The notes below the pieces were generated by a model that was given only the letters and a program-made list of their open reading frames with translations, did not search any database and was not told the origin of the DNA. Both the position numbers and the translations under genes were made by a program. Source: Grammothele lineata (lineage: Eukaryota > Basidiomycota > Agaricomycetes > Polyporales > Polyporaceae). From it: DNA of 64,000 nt. Positions 42,578-53,610 of the stretch are shown here, piece by piece (position 1 is the first letter of the stretch; each line of letters starts with the position of its first letter). The stretch spans positions 921,115-985,114 of the forward strand of contig NDFF03000013.1 in assembly GCA_002150815.3 (NCBI GenBank), given 5' to 3'.

Positions 42578-45246
42578 ATGTTCGAGTCTAGCGAACCTCC
42601 TTCTCCCTCCGGAGGTGCCATCGTCGCCCTCGGTCCCGTCGACCCCGAATGGCAGCCCATCCTCCACGTCTCGAACCAGGCCGTGCTCTACAACCCCACT
42701 TCCCATGCCCTCTCCATACAGACGCATCCCAGACCACATTCTCCCGTGCAGACTTTGGCACGCCATACACGATGTCCATATTGTCGTCGTGCGCTCTCTC
42801 CCGCCAACAGGAGGCACCACCCCGATGACCCCGACAGCGATTTCGACGAGGACGAGGATCTAGAGCACACTTCTAACCGGGCCGCAAACTACTTCCAGCT
42901 GCTCGAGGTCGCAAACGAGTCCTCCCGGCCGGCCAGCCCTACCGGTCCTCCCCCCGAGCCTAGCGCATTTCGAGCCGACAACATGGCAGAAGGCTATTTT
43001 AAAGCGTTCTTTCAGGAGGTGTGCAGGCTCGGAATGGGTGCGAATGGGAGCGTGTACTTGTGTCAGGTATGATGTCTCTCAAGGTATATGAAGCTTCGTA
43101 TCGACGGCCATGCTTTCCGTAGCATGTGTTGGACGGGAACTCTCTTGGTGTGTAACTACAGTATCCGTTATTGGGTATTCTATTCAAAGTTCCGCATGTA
43201 GGGCTGTTTGCCGTTAAGAAGGTTGCGGTAGGACAGTCACATTCTTATCTAATGAACACGCTAAAAGAGGTACTGCCCATATTGAACATAACTACACTTC
43301 TGCTAAGCCCGCCTCTGGCCAGGTCCGTCTCTTAGAGAAACTGCATCACCCTAACATCGTCACCTATCACCATTCCTGGCTCGAACCCGCGCAATTCTCG
43401 AATTTTGGTCCTAGGATACCGACATTACAGCGAGTAGTGCACTACCGCGTGCCGTAACGTCTGCTGACGTGACCCCAGCATCCTCATGCAATGGGCCGAG
43501 GGCGGAAGCCTAGACGACCTAATCGACGCTCGACTCGGACGGCGCGCCCCAAACTTGAACTTGCCGCATTTCCGTGCAACAAATGGAACGTCTTCGGGAC
43601 AGTTCAGCCATGCGTCTTCGCCCTCGCCAGATCCGCAGGCCAGCCAGCCGTACTCCCGTACCGCGCGAATACGAGCTTTCCGAGCACTGCAAAAGGCGCC
43701 ACCTGAGGAACGAGAGCGCCTGCGGCGCGAGATGGGACTTAATGGCGGTTCTGCGACGTCGCAGGGTGACCACAGGTCGCCGACAGACTGGAAGCCCGTC
43801 CATCTGTTGAGCGCAGAAGAGGTGCATGCCTTGTTTGAGGATGTCGTCGCCGGGTTGAAGTTCTTGGTATGTTCTGCCCAGTTCCATTCCCTCCGTAGCT
43901 AACTCCTGGTCCAGCATGAACGATCTATATTGCATCTAGACCTCAAGCCGGGCAATGTTCTTTTGACATGGGATGAGGGGCAGCTAGTGTGCGTTCTAGT
44001 CTCAGAGCCCTGGCGTCTATCTCTCACCTATTACATCTCTCAGGCCACGAGCAATGCTCTCTGACTTCGGGACATCGCAGGACATGTTGAACGCGCGCAC
44101 ACGATCAGGGAATACCGGGACGTGAGTGTCTATTCTGGGTTCTTCAAGCAAACAACTTGAACGCGGCCTAATGCGATCCTGTTTTCTTTTTTCCAGGCTG
44201 GAATACTCGGCGCCTGAATCGCTCCCTGTGCCGTCAACAGGCCTCCTCCTGCAGGTCGACTCCAAGGCGGACATGTGGTCGCTGGGCATGATCCTCCACA
44301 AGCTGCTCTTCTTCCGCCTCCCATACACGCACACCTCCGACAACGACAACCCAAGCCGCCCGCCCGATGGGAGGGACTATGCCGACCAGCTTGAGGCGGA
44401 GATCCTGAACTACCCCGGGTTCAAATCGTCCGCCGCGCTGGGAACAGCGTTTGAAAGCAGGCGGCTCCCGAATGCATATCTATTTCTACTCGAGAAGTTG
44501 TTGCATGTGAAGCCTGCAGCTAGGCCGTCATCGGAAATGGTACTCACCGCGATCAAAGACGGCGGAGTACGTCCTCTCCCTCCCAATTCCCTAGGATCTC
44601 TTACATAGCGGCTGACTCGTCTGCTCGCTATCATAGCTCAAGCCTATACGCCGCCCATCCTCCCGCACTCGCCCCCAAACAGCTTCCTCCCCTTCTTCGC
44701 TCGCGCTCGCGCGCCCTCTTCCGCGTGTCGGATCTTCACCTCCACACTCGCCCGACTCTGCTGTACCCACCACAGTAATCGAGGAGACAAGCGACGCAAG
44801 CGTCGAGGAAGTTCTCGACGACGAGTCCTCTGCGGCCGCTGACGACCGCCGCCTACACTACCTACCCGAGTCCGAGAAGAAGCGGCAGCACCCGACACTT
44901 GTCGGCCGCGTTCTCGGGCGGTGGCAGCGTCGAATACCGACCCCGAGGGCGGCGTGGGTGCGCACGCTCAAGTCGTCCGTCCTCGCACTCAAGGTGCGTC
45001 TCGTTCTTTCTCCCGTTCGGCGATTGCGGAGCTGATGCCGTCTTCTATATACGCCAGGTCTACCACCTCCTGCGTGCGTGCGGGCCCGAGGGCGGCGCGC
45101 ATGTCCGACCCGCCGTCGCGGCCGCTGCGGTCGCGCTCGCGATCGTGGACACGTGGTTCGATGGGCTCGGGTCGACGCTCGCGTTTGGGGCAGCACACCT
45201 CGCGCTGCTGGCTGGAGCGCGTGCGACGGGGTGGTTATGTGCGTAG
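42578..45246 (+). CDS. IKS1: IKS1-type Ser/Thr protein kinase with C-terminal membrane segment
   Basis: It starts MFESSEPPSPSGGAIVALGP at 42578. The N-terminal domain has LHVSNQAVLYNPTSHALSI and a zinc-like RCPYCRRAL, as in yeast Iks1. The kinase domain follows: CRLGMGANGSVYLCQ (Gly loop), FAVKKVAVG (Lys), LLEKLHHPNIVTYHHSWLE, ILMQWAEGGSLDDLID, ILHLDLKPGNVLLTWD (HLDLKPxN in place of HRD), SDFGTSQ (DFG), GTLEYSAPESL (APE), and KADMWSLGMILHKLLFFRLP. A long loop between GGSLDDLI and the catalytic loop is typical. At the C-terminus, VGRVLGRWQ and RTLKSSVLALK are followed by a last exon with two hydrophobic helices (AAAAVALAIVDTWFDGLG, LALLAGARATGWL), ending at 45246. Ten or so introns. HLD instead of HRD is a family feature, not a defect. 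Confidence 0.9.
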
Positions 45247-45991
45247 GGGTGGGGCGAGTGCACACTAGAGATCGACGTTGAGCTGGAATTCGGCTAGGAC
45301 TGACGGTGAAATATGATGTCTGAGGCTTGGGGGCTAGCCGTCGAAATGGACCGAGATACCCCTCTTCTGCTAATCGCACTCACACTATTATGCTCTCGCG
45401 TTATGCACATGTAGCTATCCTGTCCCCGTTGTAGTCCTTAAAGATCCGCGGACTTCCGCTCGCCTGTTAGAGGCAGCATCTCAGGATCTTATGCGTCAAC
45501 GGACCCAGCACCCGAGCAAGATCGATGAAGAAATTAGATCCATTAGAGGCCAAGCAGATGAGATGCGGTAGGTAGGTAGGTAAGTGCTAGTACTGTCACA
45601 GTACGCAATACGGATGCGCGCGTGTCCGTCGCGGATCCAGCGCGCGTGCCAGTAAGGACGGCAGGGGTAGGTAAGCTAAACGAGCGGCGGTAGGAGGCAA
45701 AGTCCTTCGGTATACAGTATATCATCCCGTATTTTGAACTCGAAGCGGAGCGTCGCAGCACGTACGCACATGCACGGAGGGCCGCGCGCACGCGCGATAA
45801 ATCCGAGGTAACAGGCTACTACTGAAGTCTCAAGGTGATGCATATGCATGGTGTATGATGCACGGTGATGAAGTGGGATGGGTGGAGTGGGGTCCGAGCG
45901 TCCGTTGTCCGATATGCGCAAAATCGTCCCTCGTCATGGGGTCGTGACTAGAACGTCCTGTACTACGTGAGACACGTCCTCGCGGCGATCA
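45247..45991. other. Convergent gap
   Basis: 745 bases between the IKS1-like stop and the stop of the GPI-anchored protein gene. A short (GGTA)n run lies near 45565-45585. No gene recognised. Confidence 0.45.
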
Positions 45992-47479
45992 TCACAGCGC
46001 CACGGCGAACGCGGCGAGGGCTGCGCCCGCCAAGGCGCCGAGGCTGACGGTCGCCGAGGACAGCGCCCCGCTGGACCCGCCGGTCGCGGACGAGCCCGAC
46101 GCGCCGCTGGTGCCCGTCGCGCCCGCCGCGCTCGACCCCGACGATCCCGCCTTGGTCGCGGTCGAGGTGCCGGACGCGCCCGACGAGGCGGACGACGACG
46201 CGGGCGCGACGGCGGCGATCTTCTGCACGGTGGCCCATGACGCGGCGGAGTTGGTGGAGGTGTCGCCTTGCTTGTAGGGAATGAAGGAGACGGCGCCGGC
46301 AGAGTCGAGCTGGACGAGCGCGGTGATCGACGCGGCGTACTGTGAGGCGGCGTCCTTGGTCGTCGGGCCGGCGAGGGTGCTGGTGGTGTTGGACTCGACG
46401 TTGATGACGTACGTCATGGAGCCGTCGTCAGGGATGAACGCGAACTCCTGCTGGACACCAGAGGTCTGGAAGAAGGAGGCGGTCTTGCCGTGGGATGCGG
46501 GGAAGGTCGCGCCGCTGTATGTCTGCGACTGGGGCTGGAAGAACGAGACTGGGAGAAGGCGTGGGGGTCAAGAGAAGTTCTATTATGAAAGACGATGCGA
46601 ACTCACAGTGGATGACGAAGATGTCTGCCACGCCAGGGTCGTTTCCGGGAACGTCGAGGAAGTGGATGTGGTTCTGCGCGAGAGCCATGACGGGCTTGTA
46701 GTCGCTTCCATAGGGCGTCTGTTCGACGTCTACCCAGGCAACCGGAGTAGAGTTGGCGGCAACGAGCGAGCCCATATTGAGGAAGAACAGTTCATCGGAT
46801 CCCGAGACGGCGTAGAAGACATTCGTGTCGTGGTCGAGGATGGCGACGAAATTCGAGGGGTCGAAGCTGCCCGCGGTGACGGACTGTGTCGTCCAAGACT
46901 TGGCTCCCGCGTCGTAGATGTGGACGGCAGAGGGGTTCGACTTGTCACCATTCATAACATAGACGGCGTTGAAGAACTGAGAGAGGTAGCACGTAGTGTT
47001 CGTGCCATCGAATGGTCTGCACAAAAGTCAGCTCTCAATTACAGACGGTACGTTCAGGGCACTCACGGTCGTCCTGTGGCGGTGATGTCGTCTGCGCTGC
47101 CTGTGGAGACGTCAGTAAATGTACAGCTCACAATAGGGACAAAATATGAAAGGCGGGAATGAATGGAGGAAAATGCTAAAAACCTAAAGCCAGGACATGC
47201 AAAGGTGACAATATGCGGATCGAACGAAACTCGAAACAGGGCAGGATCCGGCGAGGTATTCGAGGGTTACATGAGAAGGCAGAAGGTGGGGTATGACGGC
47301 GACCGGTTTGCACACTCACCGGATGTCCACGTATCCTGCTGGCCAGCGTTGTAGTCCTTGCCATTGAAGCCGAAGGCGAGGAGGTTGAAGTTGGCGTCGA
47401 AGGTGACGCAGGGGTCGGCGTAGATGGCTTTTGGGACAGCAAGAAGGAAAAGAGAGACGAGGGTGGGTATGCTGAACAT
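45992..47479 (-). CDS. GPI-anchored secreted protein of unknown function
   Basis: Starts MFSIPTLVSLFLLAVPKAIYA (47479; an ATG three codons upstream gives MPD first), a clear signal peptide. The mature N-terminus is DPCVTFDANFNLLAFGFN, with DYNAGQQDTWTS, then small exons and GTNTTCYLSQFFNAVYVMNG. A large domain of beta-propeller-like repeats follows (VHIYDAGAKSWTTQSVTAG, ILDHDTNVFYAVSGSDELF, VMALAQNHIHFLDVPG). After FIPDDGSMTYVINVE the C-terminal 70 residues are Ser/Ala/Gly/Thr-rich (O-glycosylation stalk). The protein ends in a hydrophobic tail (SLGALAGAALAAFAVAL), typical of a GPI signal. N-glycosylation sequons occur (NTT, NST). The fold guess (kelch-like propeller) is inference from alternating beta strands and aromatic/Gly turns. 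Function unknown; probably displayed on the wall or plasma membrane. Confidence 0.85.
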
Positions 47480-47576
47480 GTCGGGCAACGTAAGGGCGGA
47501 AGGAGATGGTGGGCGAGAAGAAGAGAGTGAGAAACGAATGCGGCGAGCACGAGCGGGTGATGTTCCCCGTGCCCGC

Positions 47577-47596
47577 CTATATTTACCTATATTTAC
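47577..47596 (-). promoter_or_regulatory. Tandem TATA-like repeat upstream of the GPI-protein gene
   Basis: Two perfect head-to-tail copies of a 10-base unit (CTATATTTAC on the plus strand, GTAAATATAG on the gene strand), about 100 bases before the start codon. Tandem TATA-like elements one helical turn apart could give strong or noisy initiation. Confidence 0.4.
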
Positions 47597-48383
47597 CTGC
47601 CGCCCGTCGCCTGGGACGGTCCTCTAGCCGAGCCATCTCTCCGCAGGGCGTGGAGCGCTTCAACTGAGTACGACCATGACATCTGCATTGCCACGCCACA
47701 ACGCCTCGTCTGCAACATGGAATGACCCACCCTTCAAACGTGCTCGTCCTCAGCACTCAACATATTCTTCCGTCGGTGGGATGCAACGTTGCTTGCGCCT
47801 GGATCGACTCGGAGCAAAGTCTTGGCCCTGTCCTGCTTAACGTCGGATACATTTCTTCAAGTTAGGTGCCCCATCCCGCCCTAATATACCGGAAATATCA
47901 TGAATGTACTGCAGGGTAGATTGGAGGATGTTTCAGAGGCTGGAGGCGTGTTAGGCGCCCGTGGACTAATCTCTTCCTCCTCCGTCATGTGGAGATAGCC
48001 ATAACCAGGACATAAGTAGTGCTTGCAATCACCGTCTCCTCGTCGCCTCTCCTTGGTTCACCCTCCTCCTACTTCAAAATGTTCATGCACTTGAGGCATG
48101 ATTTCAAGCGGCTTGCATCATGACTTGGACCTTTCGGAATGGTCCACCCCGCGCTCTGTTGAGATGGACCGTGTCAGCACGAGCATCACCGCCGTTTTGG
48201 CCCCCACCATACACCGTTCTACCCATGTGTCAGCCGCAATAGGAGGGAGAAGCGCAATCTCCTCTTCGAACCGAGACCTCACGCGTATTCTACCATGGAG
48301 GTTCTCAGGTATGGCCACAGAACACTACCACTAACTCCGTGTACTGATTCCGCGGGAATTCTCCTAGGAGATTCAAGACAGCG

Positions 48384-49076
48384 TTGAGACCTCAAGGGGC
48401 GTCGCATCATAGCCCCGTCTCGGAACCAAAAGCAGATTCCGCGCGACCTCCTCTTTTCTCATCCCCCGGCCCCTTTCTATCCCCTCAACCTCAGCTGGGT
48501 CCACCCCAAAGCAGTCCCTACGGATTGTTGACCCCCTCCCTATCACTCGTGCCCCTCGCATTTGCACGACGTCGAAGGGACATTCGATGGCGCGTCGAGG
48601 GGTTCGAAATGACTCACGATGACGACGGTAGTACACCCTTCCGAATCTCCAATCGTTCCCTCGTCCCCCTCGACATCGCCTTCTCTCGCAATGACATCCG
48701 TCGCAGAGGAGAGGCTTTCGAAACCCGGGTCGAAAGGGTGGGCCAGTCGGACCAGACGGAATGTGTCGTCACCGCATCGCTGCGAAAAGGCCGTTTCTCT
48801 GCCTCTGTGTCTTGCCCTACCGTCAGGTCGCGCCGATCCACCCTTCCTTTCATTTGCTCCTATCCCAGCACAGCCGACGTCTGGGACGGGATCGACCTTG
48901 TCAGCCACACAAATGTCGTCATAGCTACGCACGAAGGGTCGTGCGACCAGCCTCTGCAGGATTTGTCGCAACACGTCGGGAGCGGTGGATGGTGGGAGGA
49001 GGTATTGGACACGTCGTCTAGCTCATTTGACGAGGAGAGCCTTTTACGCATCGCAGAGAGGTCACTCGATTGGTGA
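48384..49076 (+). CDS. Uncertain orphan open frame (230 codons)
   Basis: A single-exon frame starting MRPQGASHHSPVSEPKADSA. It contains two related segments: LVPLAFARRRRDIRWRVEGFE and LVPLDIAFSRNDIRRRGEAFE, about 48 residues apart, which points to an internal duplication. The C-terminal part (SGGWWEEVLDTSSSSFDEES, RIAERSLDW) is acidic. No known domain, signal peptide or family. A 143-codon frame is open on the opposite strand over the same bases, so the open frame may be chance in GC-rich sequence, or a decayed element. Absence of introns is unusual for this window. Confidence 0.25.
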   Translation: MRPQGASHHSPVSEPKADSARPPLFSSPGPFLSPQPQLGPPQSSPYGLLTPSLSLVPLAFARRRRDIRWRVEGFEMTHDDDGSTPFRISNRSLVPLDIAFSRNDIRRRGEAFETRVERVGQSDQTECVVTASLRKGRFSASVSCPTVRSRRSTLPFICSYPSTADVWDGIDLVSHTNVVIATHEGSCDQPLQDLSQHVGSGGWWEEVLDTSSSSFDEESLLRIAERSLDW

Positions 49077-49858
49077 TTGGGCTTGGAGGAGTTGTGGCGC
49101 GCCTTGTTTTCCTTCGGACTGGTCCCCGTTCTCGTGTCTAGACCCGATTCGTATATGGTCATCGCAATCACAAGCCCCTGACTTCCGTTCGAGGGTCAAC
49201 TTCAACGCGCAGCTGATTTCGATGACTCCCGGGCCTTTCGCCTCGATCCAGACTGCTTTCTCCTCAAATGTGGAGCTATTACCAAGCTACACTGCGGACG
49301 TTCGGATGCCTCGGGTACGCACCCCTTCCTCTGAAGACTCGCCGATTTTCGTGAAATGCTGAGAGTGCATGTAGTCCTGTCGCTGCGAACCTACAAATGT
49401 TCTTGTCCTTCGAGAATGCATCAATAACAACCTATGGAGGCGGCTAACTAAGAACAAGCTTCAAGCTCCGCGACGCGGATGCTTGCTCGCCATGTATCGG
49501 ACACATTGGCGGATCCGTCTCAGGGGCCTGCGTCCATGACATGCCCATCCGCGCCCGTCGATCGACCCGCCCAATTCCACAGGGGACAAAGTGGCTCCCC
49601 GAGATGTGCCGAGCATCCGCCCTCACGTAAAGGCATTCATCTGGAATCCCGACGCCCTCACCCGCGGCCGGTCTCCATCCGCGCGGCGCGATTGCGAGGG
49701 CTGCAGCACTCCTTCAAGAGCCCATGCCGCTGCTCTGCTTCAGCCGGATCCACCACTCCTCCATCTCCCCCTCGAGTCCCTCGCACGCCCGCTCTCGTCC
49801 CCTCGCTCGCTCTCGAGCGCACCGCAGCCCCGCCAGCGGCCCCTCGTCCCTCTGCACC

Positions 49859-51233
49859 ATGCCCCACAGCAGCAAGATCCCCAACCTCGTCGGGCACACC
49901 ATCGACCACGGTCGGCTGCGGCTCCTCTCGACGCTCGGGTCAGGCTCGAATGGCGTCATCTTCCTGGCGCGAGACACAGAGTCACCCTCCGACGCTCCGG
50001 TCGAGTACGCGGTGAAGTGTCTCATTCGGGCGGACATGGGCACACGACGGTACGCGCTGCAGCAACAGGAAATCCGTTTCCACATGCAGCTCTCAAGCCA
50101 CCCGAACGTCGTGACGCTCCACCGCATCGTCGAGGAGAGGCACTACTTCTTCCTGGTCATGGACTACTGCCGTGGCGGTGACTTCTTCAACTTCCTGTCG
50201 AAGCGGAAGGACTACCGTGGAGACGACGAGTTCGTGCGCGGGATGTTCCTCCAGATTCTCGACGCACTCGATGCGTGTCACACCGCCGGCATCTTCCACC
50301 GTGACATCAAGCCCGAGAACTTCCTCGTGAATGAGGAGGGGACGAAGTTGTTCCTGACCGACTTCGGCCTCGCCACCACCAACGTCTACTCGACGACATA
50401 CGGCGCGGGGAGCTCTCTCTACATGAGCCCAGGTGCGTTTTGCCCCATCCCATTTACCGAGCCCCTCTCACTCACGCGCCACTCTTTCAGAATGCATCGG
50501 GATCGACACCCCACGACCGCCCTACAACACCGCGGCAAACGATGTCTGGGCGCTCGGCGTGATCCTGACGAGCATGATCTCGGGCCACAACCCGTGGAAC
50601 ATCGCGTGTCCGACGGACGCGTGCTACCGCGCGTTCGTCGCGCACCCGCGCTTCCTGCGCGAGATGCTGCCCATCTCCCCCGCCGCGGGCCGCCTCCTCG
50701 CGCTCATCTTCCGCCGCGAGCGCGCGGGGCGCGCGGGCCTCGGCACGCTCCGCGAGGCCGTGCTCCGCGCGGAGACGTTCTTCATGCGCCCGAGGGACAT
50801 CGAGGAGGCGGGCGAGTACCTCAAGGTCGCGGCTGTGACGTACTTTGGCGGCAGCAGGCTCGCGGGGCACTACATCCCCTGGGCGGAGCCTGGGCCCGAC
50901 TCTACCCCTGTCCCCGGTGGCGGCGCTGCGGCACCCGGACGGCACGCGGTCGAGATCGTGAGGTCGGGCGGCGGGCGGGCGGGGTCGGCGTCGTCGACGC
51001 TCGAGACGTCGGGGCCCGAGACACCAGAGTTGCGCGCGCAGCACCTCTCGACGGTGGAGGTATCAGACGAGGACTGTGCGGTAGCCACGGGCGCGGAGCC
51101 GTATCTCTCCAGGATGTTCGCGCCGCGCACGTCGTCACCGTCGAAGCCGTCAAGACCCCTGTCAGGAGCGCCCGTGACGGGAGCGGCGCCGGGCTTTCTA
51201 CGGCGGATTGTAGACCGGTTCCTTGTGGATTAG
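49859..51233 (+). CDS. Ran1/SKS1/KSP1-like Ser/Thr protein kinase, paralogue B
   Basis: Two exons, 49859-50432 and 50491-51233, 438 aa, starting MPHSSKIPNLVGHTIDHGRL. The frame is open upstream, but this ATG aligns with paralogues A and C. Kinase landmarks: LGSGSNGVIFLARD, AVKCLI, QQQEIRFHMQL, FFLVMDYCRGGDFFNFL, FHRDIKPENFLV, DFGLATTN, SLYMSPE (Glu split by the intron), NDVWALGVILTSMISGHNPW. All catalytic residues are present. The C-terminus is disordered with GPETPELRAQ, similar to GPATPETRAQ in paralogue C, and ends in a helical FLRRIVDRFLVD. The second exon is markedly GC-rich. B is the most divergent of the three in its Gly loop (GSGSNG against GAGGYG and GEGGYG). Confidence 0.92.
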
Positions 51234-51938
51234 TTTGGACGTTGACCGTGGTCTGTGCTGTCTGTATTGGTCTTTAGCATAGTTTGTGTAGCGTATAGTT
51301 GTCCCGGGCTCTTTTACTCCGTAGATAGTTCCATCGCTGACTGTTCCGTCTGCTTGTTCTTGTATCCCCCACGTTTGTATTTCTAGATATAGCAAGGATG
51401 TATACTGTTTCTATCCTCCTCGAGCGAACAAAATCGTTTGGCTCCGCAATTGGCTGCTGTCTGGTACGTTCCTCAGCACTTCAAGTCGGTACCCCCTTTG
51501 ATTGCCCCCTTTTCACCCTCAGGCAGTGAGAGGAGGCCCGACTACAAGCTTCGTAGCCCCTCAGGGGTTGAAGTAAACAACTCGGACGGACCGAGTTGTT
51601 TAGTTGAACCCCTGACTTGGAGGGGCTTCAACTCGTAGAGTCGGGGTTATACCGTGATCGTCATAGTAGCTAATGCCTCCTATAACCAACCCTTTAAGTG
51701 ATACGAGTATGCTTCCGACTGTCATCCTGACTGTCGAGGGGATGGCCCTCCTAGTTGTGCTTGCACTTGCGATGGCTGTCGTCCCAGTTTGCCAGGGGTC
51801 GCATCCGACATCCGACATTCAAGTCGTTGAAAGGCATAAAAGCTGCCTCGAGAATGCTCCACGCAGCTCAACATCCAAACCCCTCACCCCAATATCCCTC
51901 ACCCTCACAACTTTCGACAGTCTAATAAGTTCCCCACG
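51234..51938. promoter_or_regulatory. Region between kinases B and C, with foldback and TATA box
   Basis: 705 bases. It holds the 3' flank of B, a strong foldback near 51554-51630 and a CATAAAAG at about 51835-51842, roughly 97 bases before the start of kinase C. No gene recognised. Confidence 0.5.
51562..51614. repeat. Long near-perfect inverted repeat (hairpin)
   Basis: Two 24-base arms (51562-51585 and 51591-51614) are complementary except for two positions, around a 5-base loop ACGGA; the inner 12 base pairs are perfect (TAAACAACTCGG). Homology of the flanks continues outward: GCCCCT on the left pairs with AGGGGC on the right after a 7-base insertion. It could be a miniature foldback element or a cruciform/stem-loop in the kinase C promoter or kinase B 3' flank. 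Confidence 0.75.
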
Positions 51939-53323
51939 ATGGCCAACCCTGAGTTCATGCCGAACTTCGCCGGCAAGACCCTCGATGATGGGCAGGTCCG
52001 CCTAGTCGAGAAAATCGGGGAAGGCGGATACGGTGTCGTCTATCGCGCGATCGACGAAGTGGGCGCTGGCTCGTCCAGCAAGACGCCGAAGGAGTACGCC
52101 GTCAAGATTTTGGAGAAGGTGGAGGAGGGCTCGAAGCTCTGGCACTGTCAGGAGCGCGAGATCAGAACGCATCTCCATGCGGCGAAACATAAACACGTCG
52201 TCTCTCTCTACGACGTGTTCGAGGACGAATCCTTCCTCTACATCATCCTGGAGTACTGCCCTGGGGGCGACCTCTTCAACGCGATGATGGGCCGCCGGAT
52301 CTACGCCGGTAATGACGCTCTCATCCGGAGCGTCTTCGTCCAACTCCTCGACGCGGTCCAATACTGCCACGAGCGCGGTGTCTTCCATCGCGATCTCAAG
52401 CCGGAGAACATCCTCACGAACGAGGACGGGACCATTGTCAAGGTCGCCGACTTCGGTCTTGCTACGACGGTGGAGGTCAGCGAGACCTTCGGCTGCGGCA
52501 GCATGCCTTACATGAGCCCAGGTGAGCCATGCGTTCGTCGATGAGTTAAACATCGCAACTCACCTATCCATCCTCGCCAGAATGTCTCGGGATCGACTAC
52601 GACTTGGAACCGTATTCGACGCGCGCGGCCGACGTCTGGTCTCTCGGCGTGATCTTCACCAACCTCATCGCGGGGCGCAGCCCATGGGTGAAGGCATCCC
52701 TCACGGACTGGCACTACCGCCGCTTCATCAACAACCCCGACCGGCTACGCAAGGTGCTGCCCATCTCGGAAGAGGCCTCGGAGATCCTTCAGCGCATCTT
52801 CCACCCCGACCCGGCAGCACGCATCGGCATCCCAGCGCTACGCCGTCTCGTTCTCGCCGCACGCACGTTCCGCATGAGCGACGAAGAGATCAAGGAGGCC
52901 GACGAGCATATCCAGACCGTAGCTGCGTCGTATTTCCGGTTGTCGACGAGCGAATCTAACCGGAAAGGGAAGGCCGGCGGGAGCGACAGCCCGGCGGAGC
53001 GTGGGGTCTCTCCGGTGCCGAAGGTCCCTGCAAGCAAGTCTGCGCCTATTCACTCGAACGCCAAGAAACCTTCGCGAGTCAGCGCGGCTGTTGCCCCCGC
53101 GATCCCACCGGAGTTGTTCAGCCAAAGCTCAAGCGGCGAAGAGTCTTCTGATGCGAGTGAAGGTCCTGCCACGCCGGAGACCCGCGCTCAGGACCCCTCT
53201 GGACTCATCGACGTTCCGGAGCTGCCCGAAAGCGAACAGATTGGAATCATTGGATTGCAGGTGCGGAAGAGCCATTCAGAGCCGTTGGTGTCGTCTCTTC
53301 TGCCTGGTGCGGCTTCTGCTTGA
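51939..53323 (+). CDS. Ran1/SKS1/KSP1-like Ser/Thr protein kinase, paralogue C
   Basis: Two exons, 51939-52521 and 52581-53323, 441 aa. It starts MANPEFMPNFAGKTLDDGQV. Kinase landmarks: IGEGGYGVVYRAID, AVKILEKVEEG, CQEREIRTHLHAAKHK, YIILEYCPGGDLFNAMM, YAGNDALIRSVFVQLLDAVQ, FHRDLKPENILT, DFGLATTV, CGSMPYMSPE (Glu codon split by the intron, exactly as in A and B), ADVWSLGVIFTNLIAGRSPW. The catalytic set is complete. The C-terminal 150 residues are Ser/Pro-rich and disordered (FSQSSSGEESSDASEGPATP). It is closest to the canonical yeast SKS1/Ran1 kinases of the three. Convergent with the BIR-domain gene, 287 bases between stops. Confidence 0.93.
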
Positions 53324-53610
53324 TCTACGGACAAGGGTTCGGAAAGTCTCCCTACACGCCCTAGTTTATTCTGCAGGTCGGAAATAGAGAGTCAAATCTA
53401 GATCATCGAATAATGAGCGATGCGTATTGTCCGGTAGGAGAGAAATGCAGTGATGTGCAAAGCGTGATCAACTATCAGACGTGCGACTAAGAGGATAATT
53501 TATGGCTACAATACTGGAGAAGTGCTTGTCAGCAACGATGGGTATGGTTACACGACAAAGAATCCCAACGCACCGAAGTCCAGTCCTGCTGCACTCGAAA
53601 AACAGCGTCC

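Larger units (their letters stand above)
47480..49858. other. Long gap with one possible orphan frame
   Basis: 2.4 kb. It begins with the promoter of the GPI-protein gene. A 230-codon frame at 48384-49076 (+) is the only sizeable candidate (listed separately). The last 250 bases are the CT-rich leader of kinase B. No other signal seen. Confidence 0.4.

Noticed and set aside
42578..45246. HLDLKPxN in place of HRDLKxxN, considered as a sign of a dead kinase
   Set aside because: IKS1-type kinases normally vary here, and the Asp, Asn, Lys and DFG residues needed for catalysis are present.
48543..48974. 143-codon minus-strand frame
   Set aside because: Overlaps the plus-strand orphan frame; composition and lack of motifs suggest neither strand is strongly supported, and this one less so.
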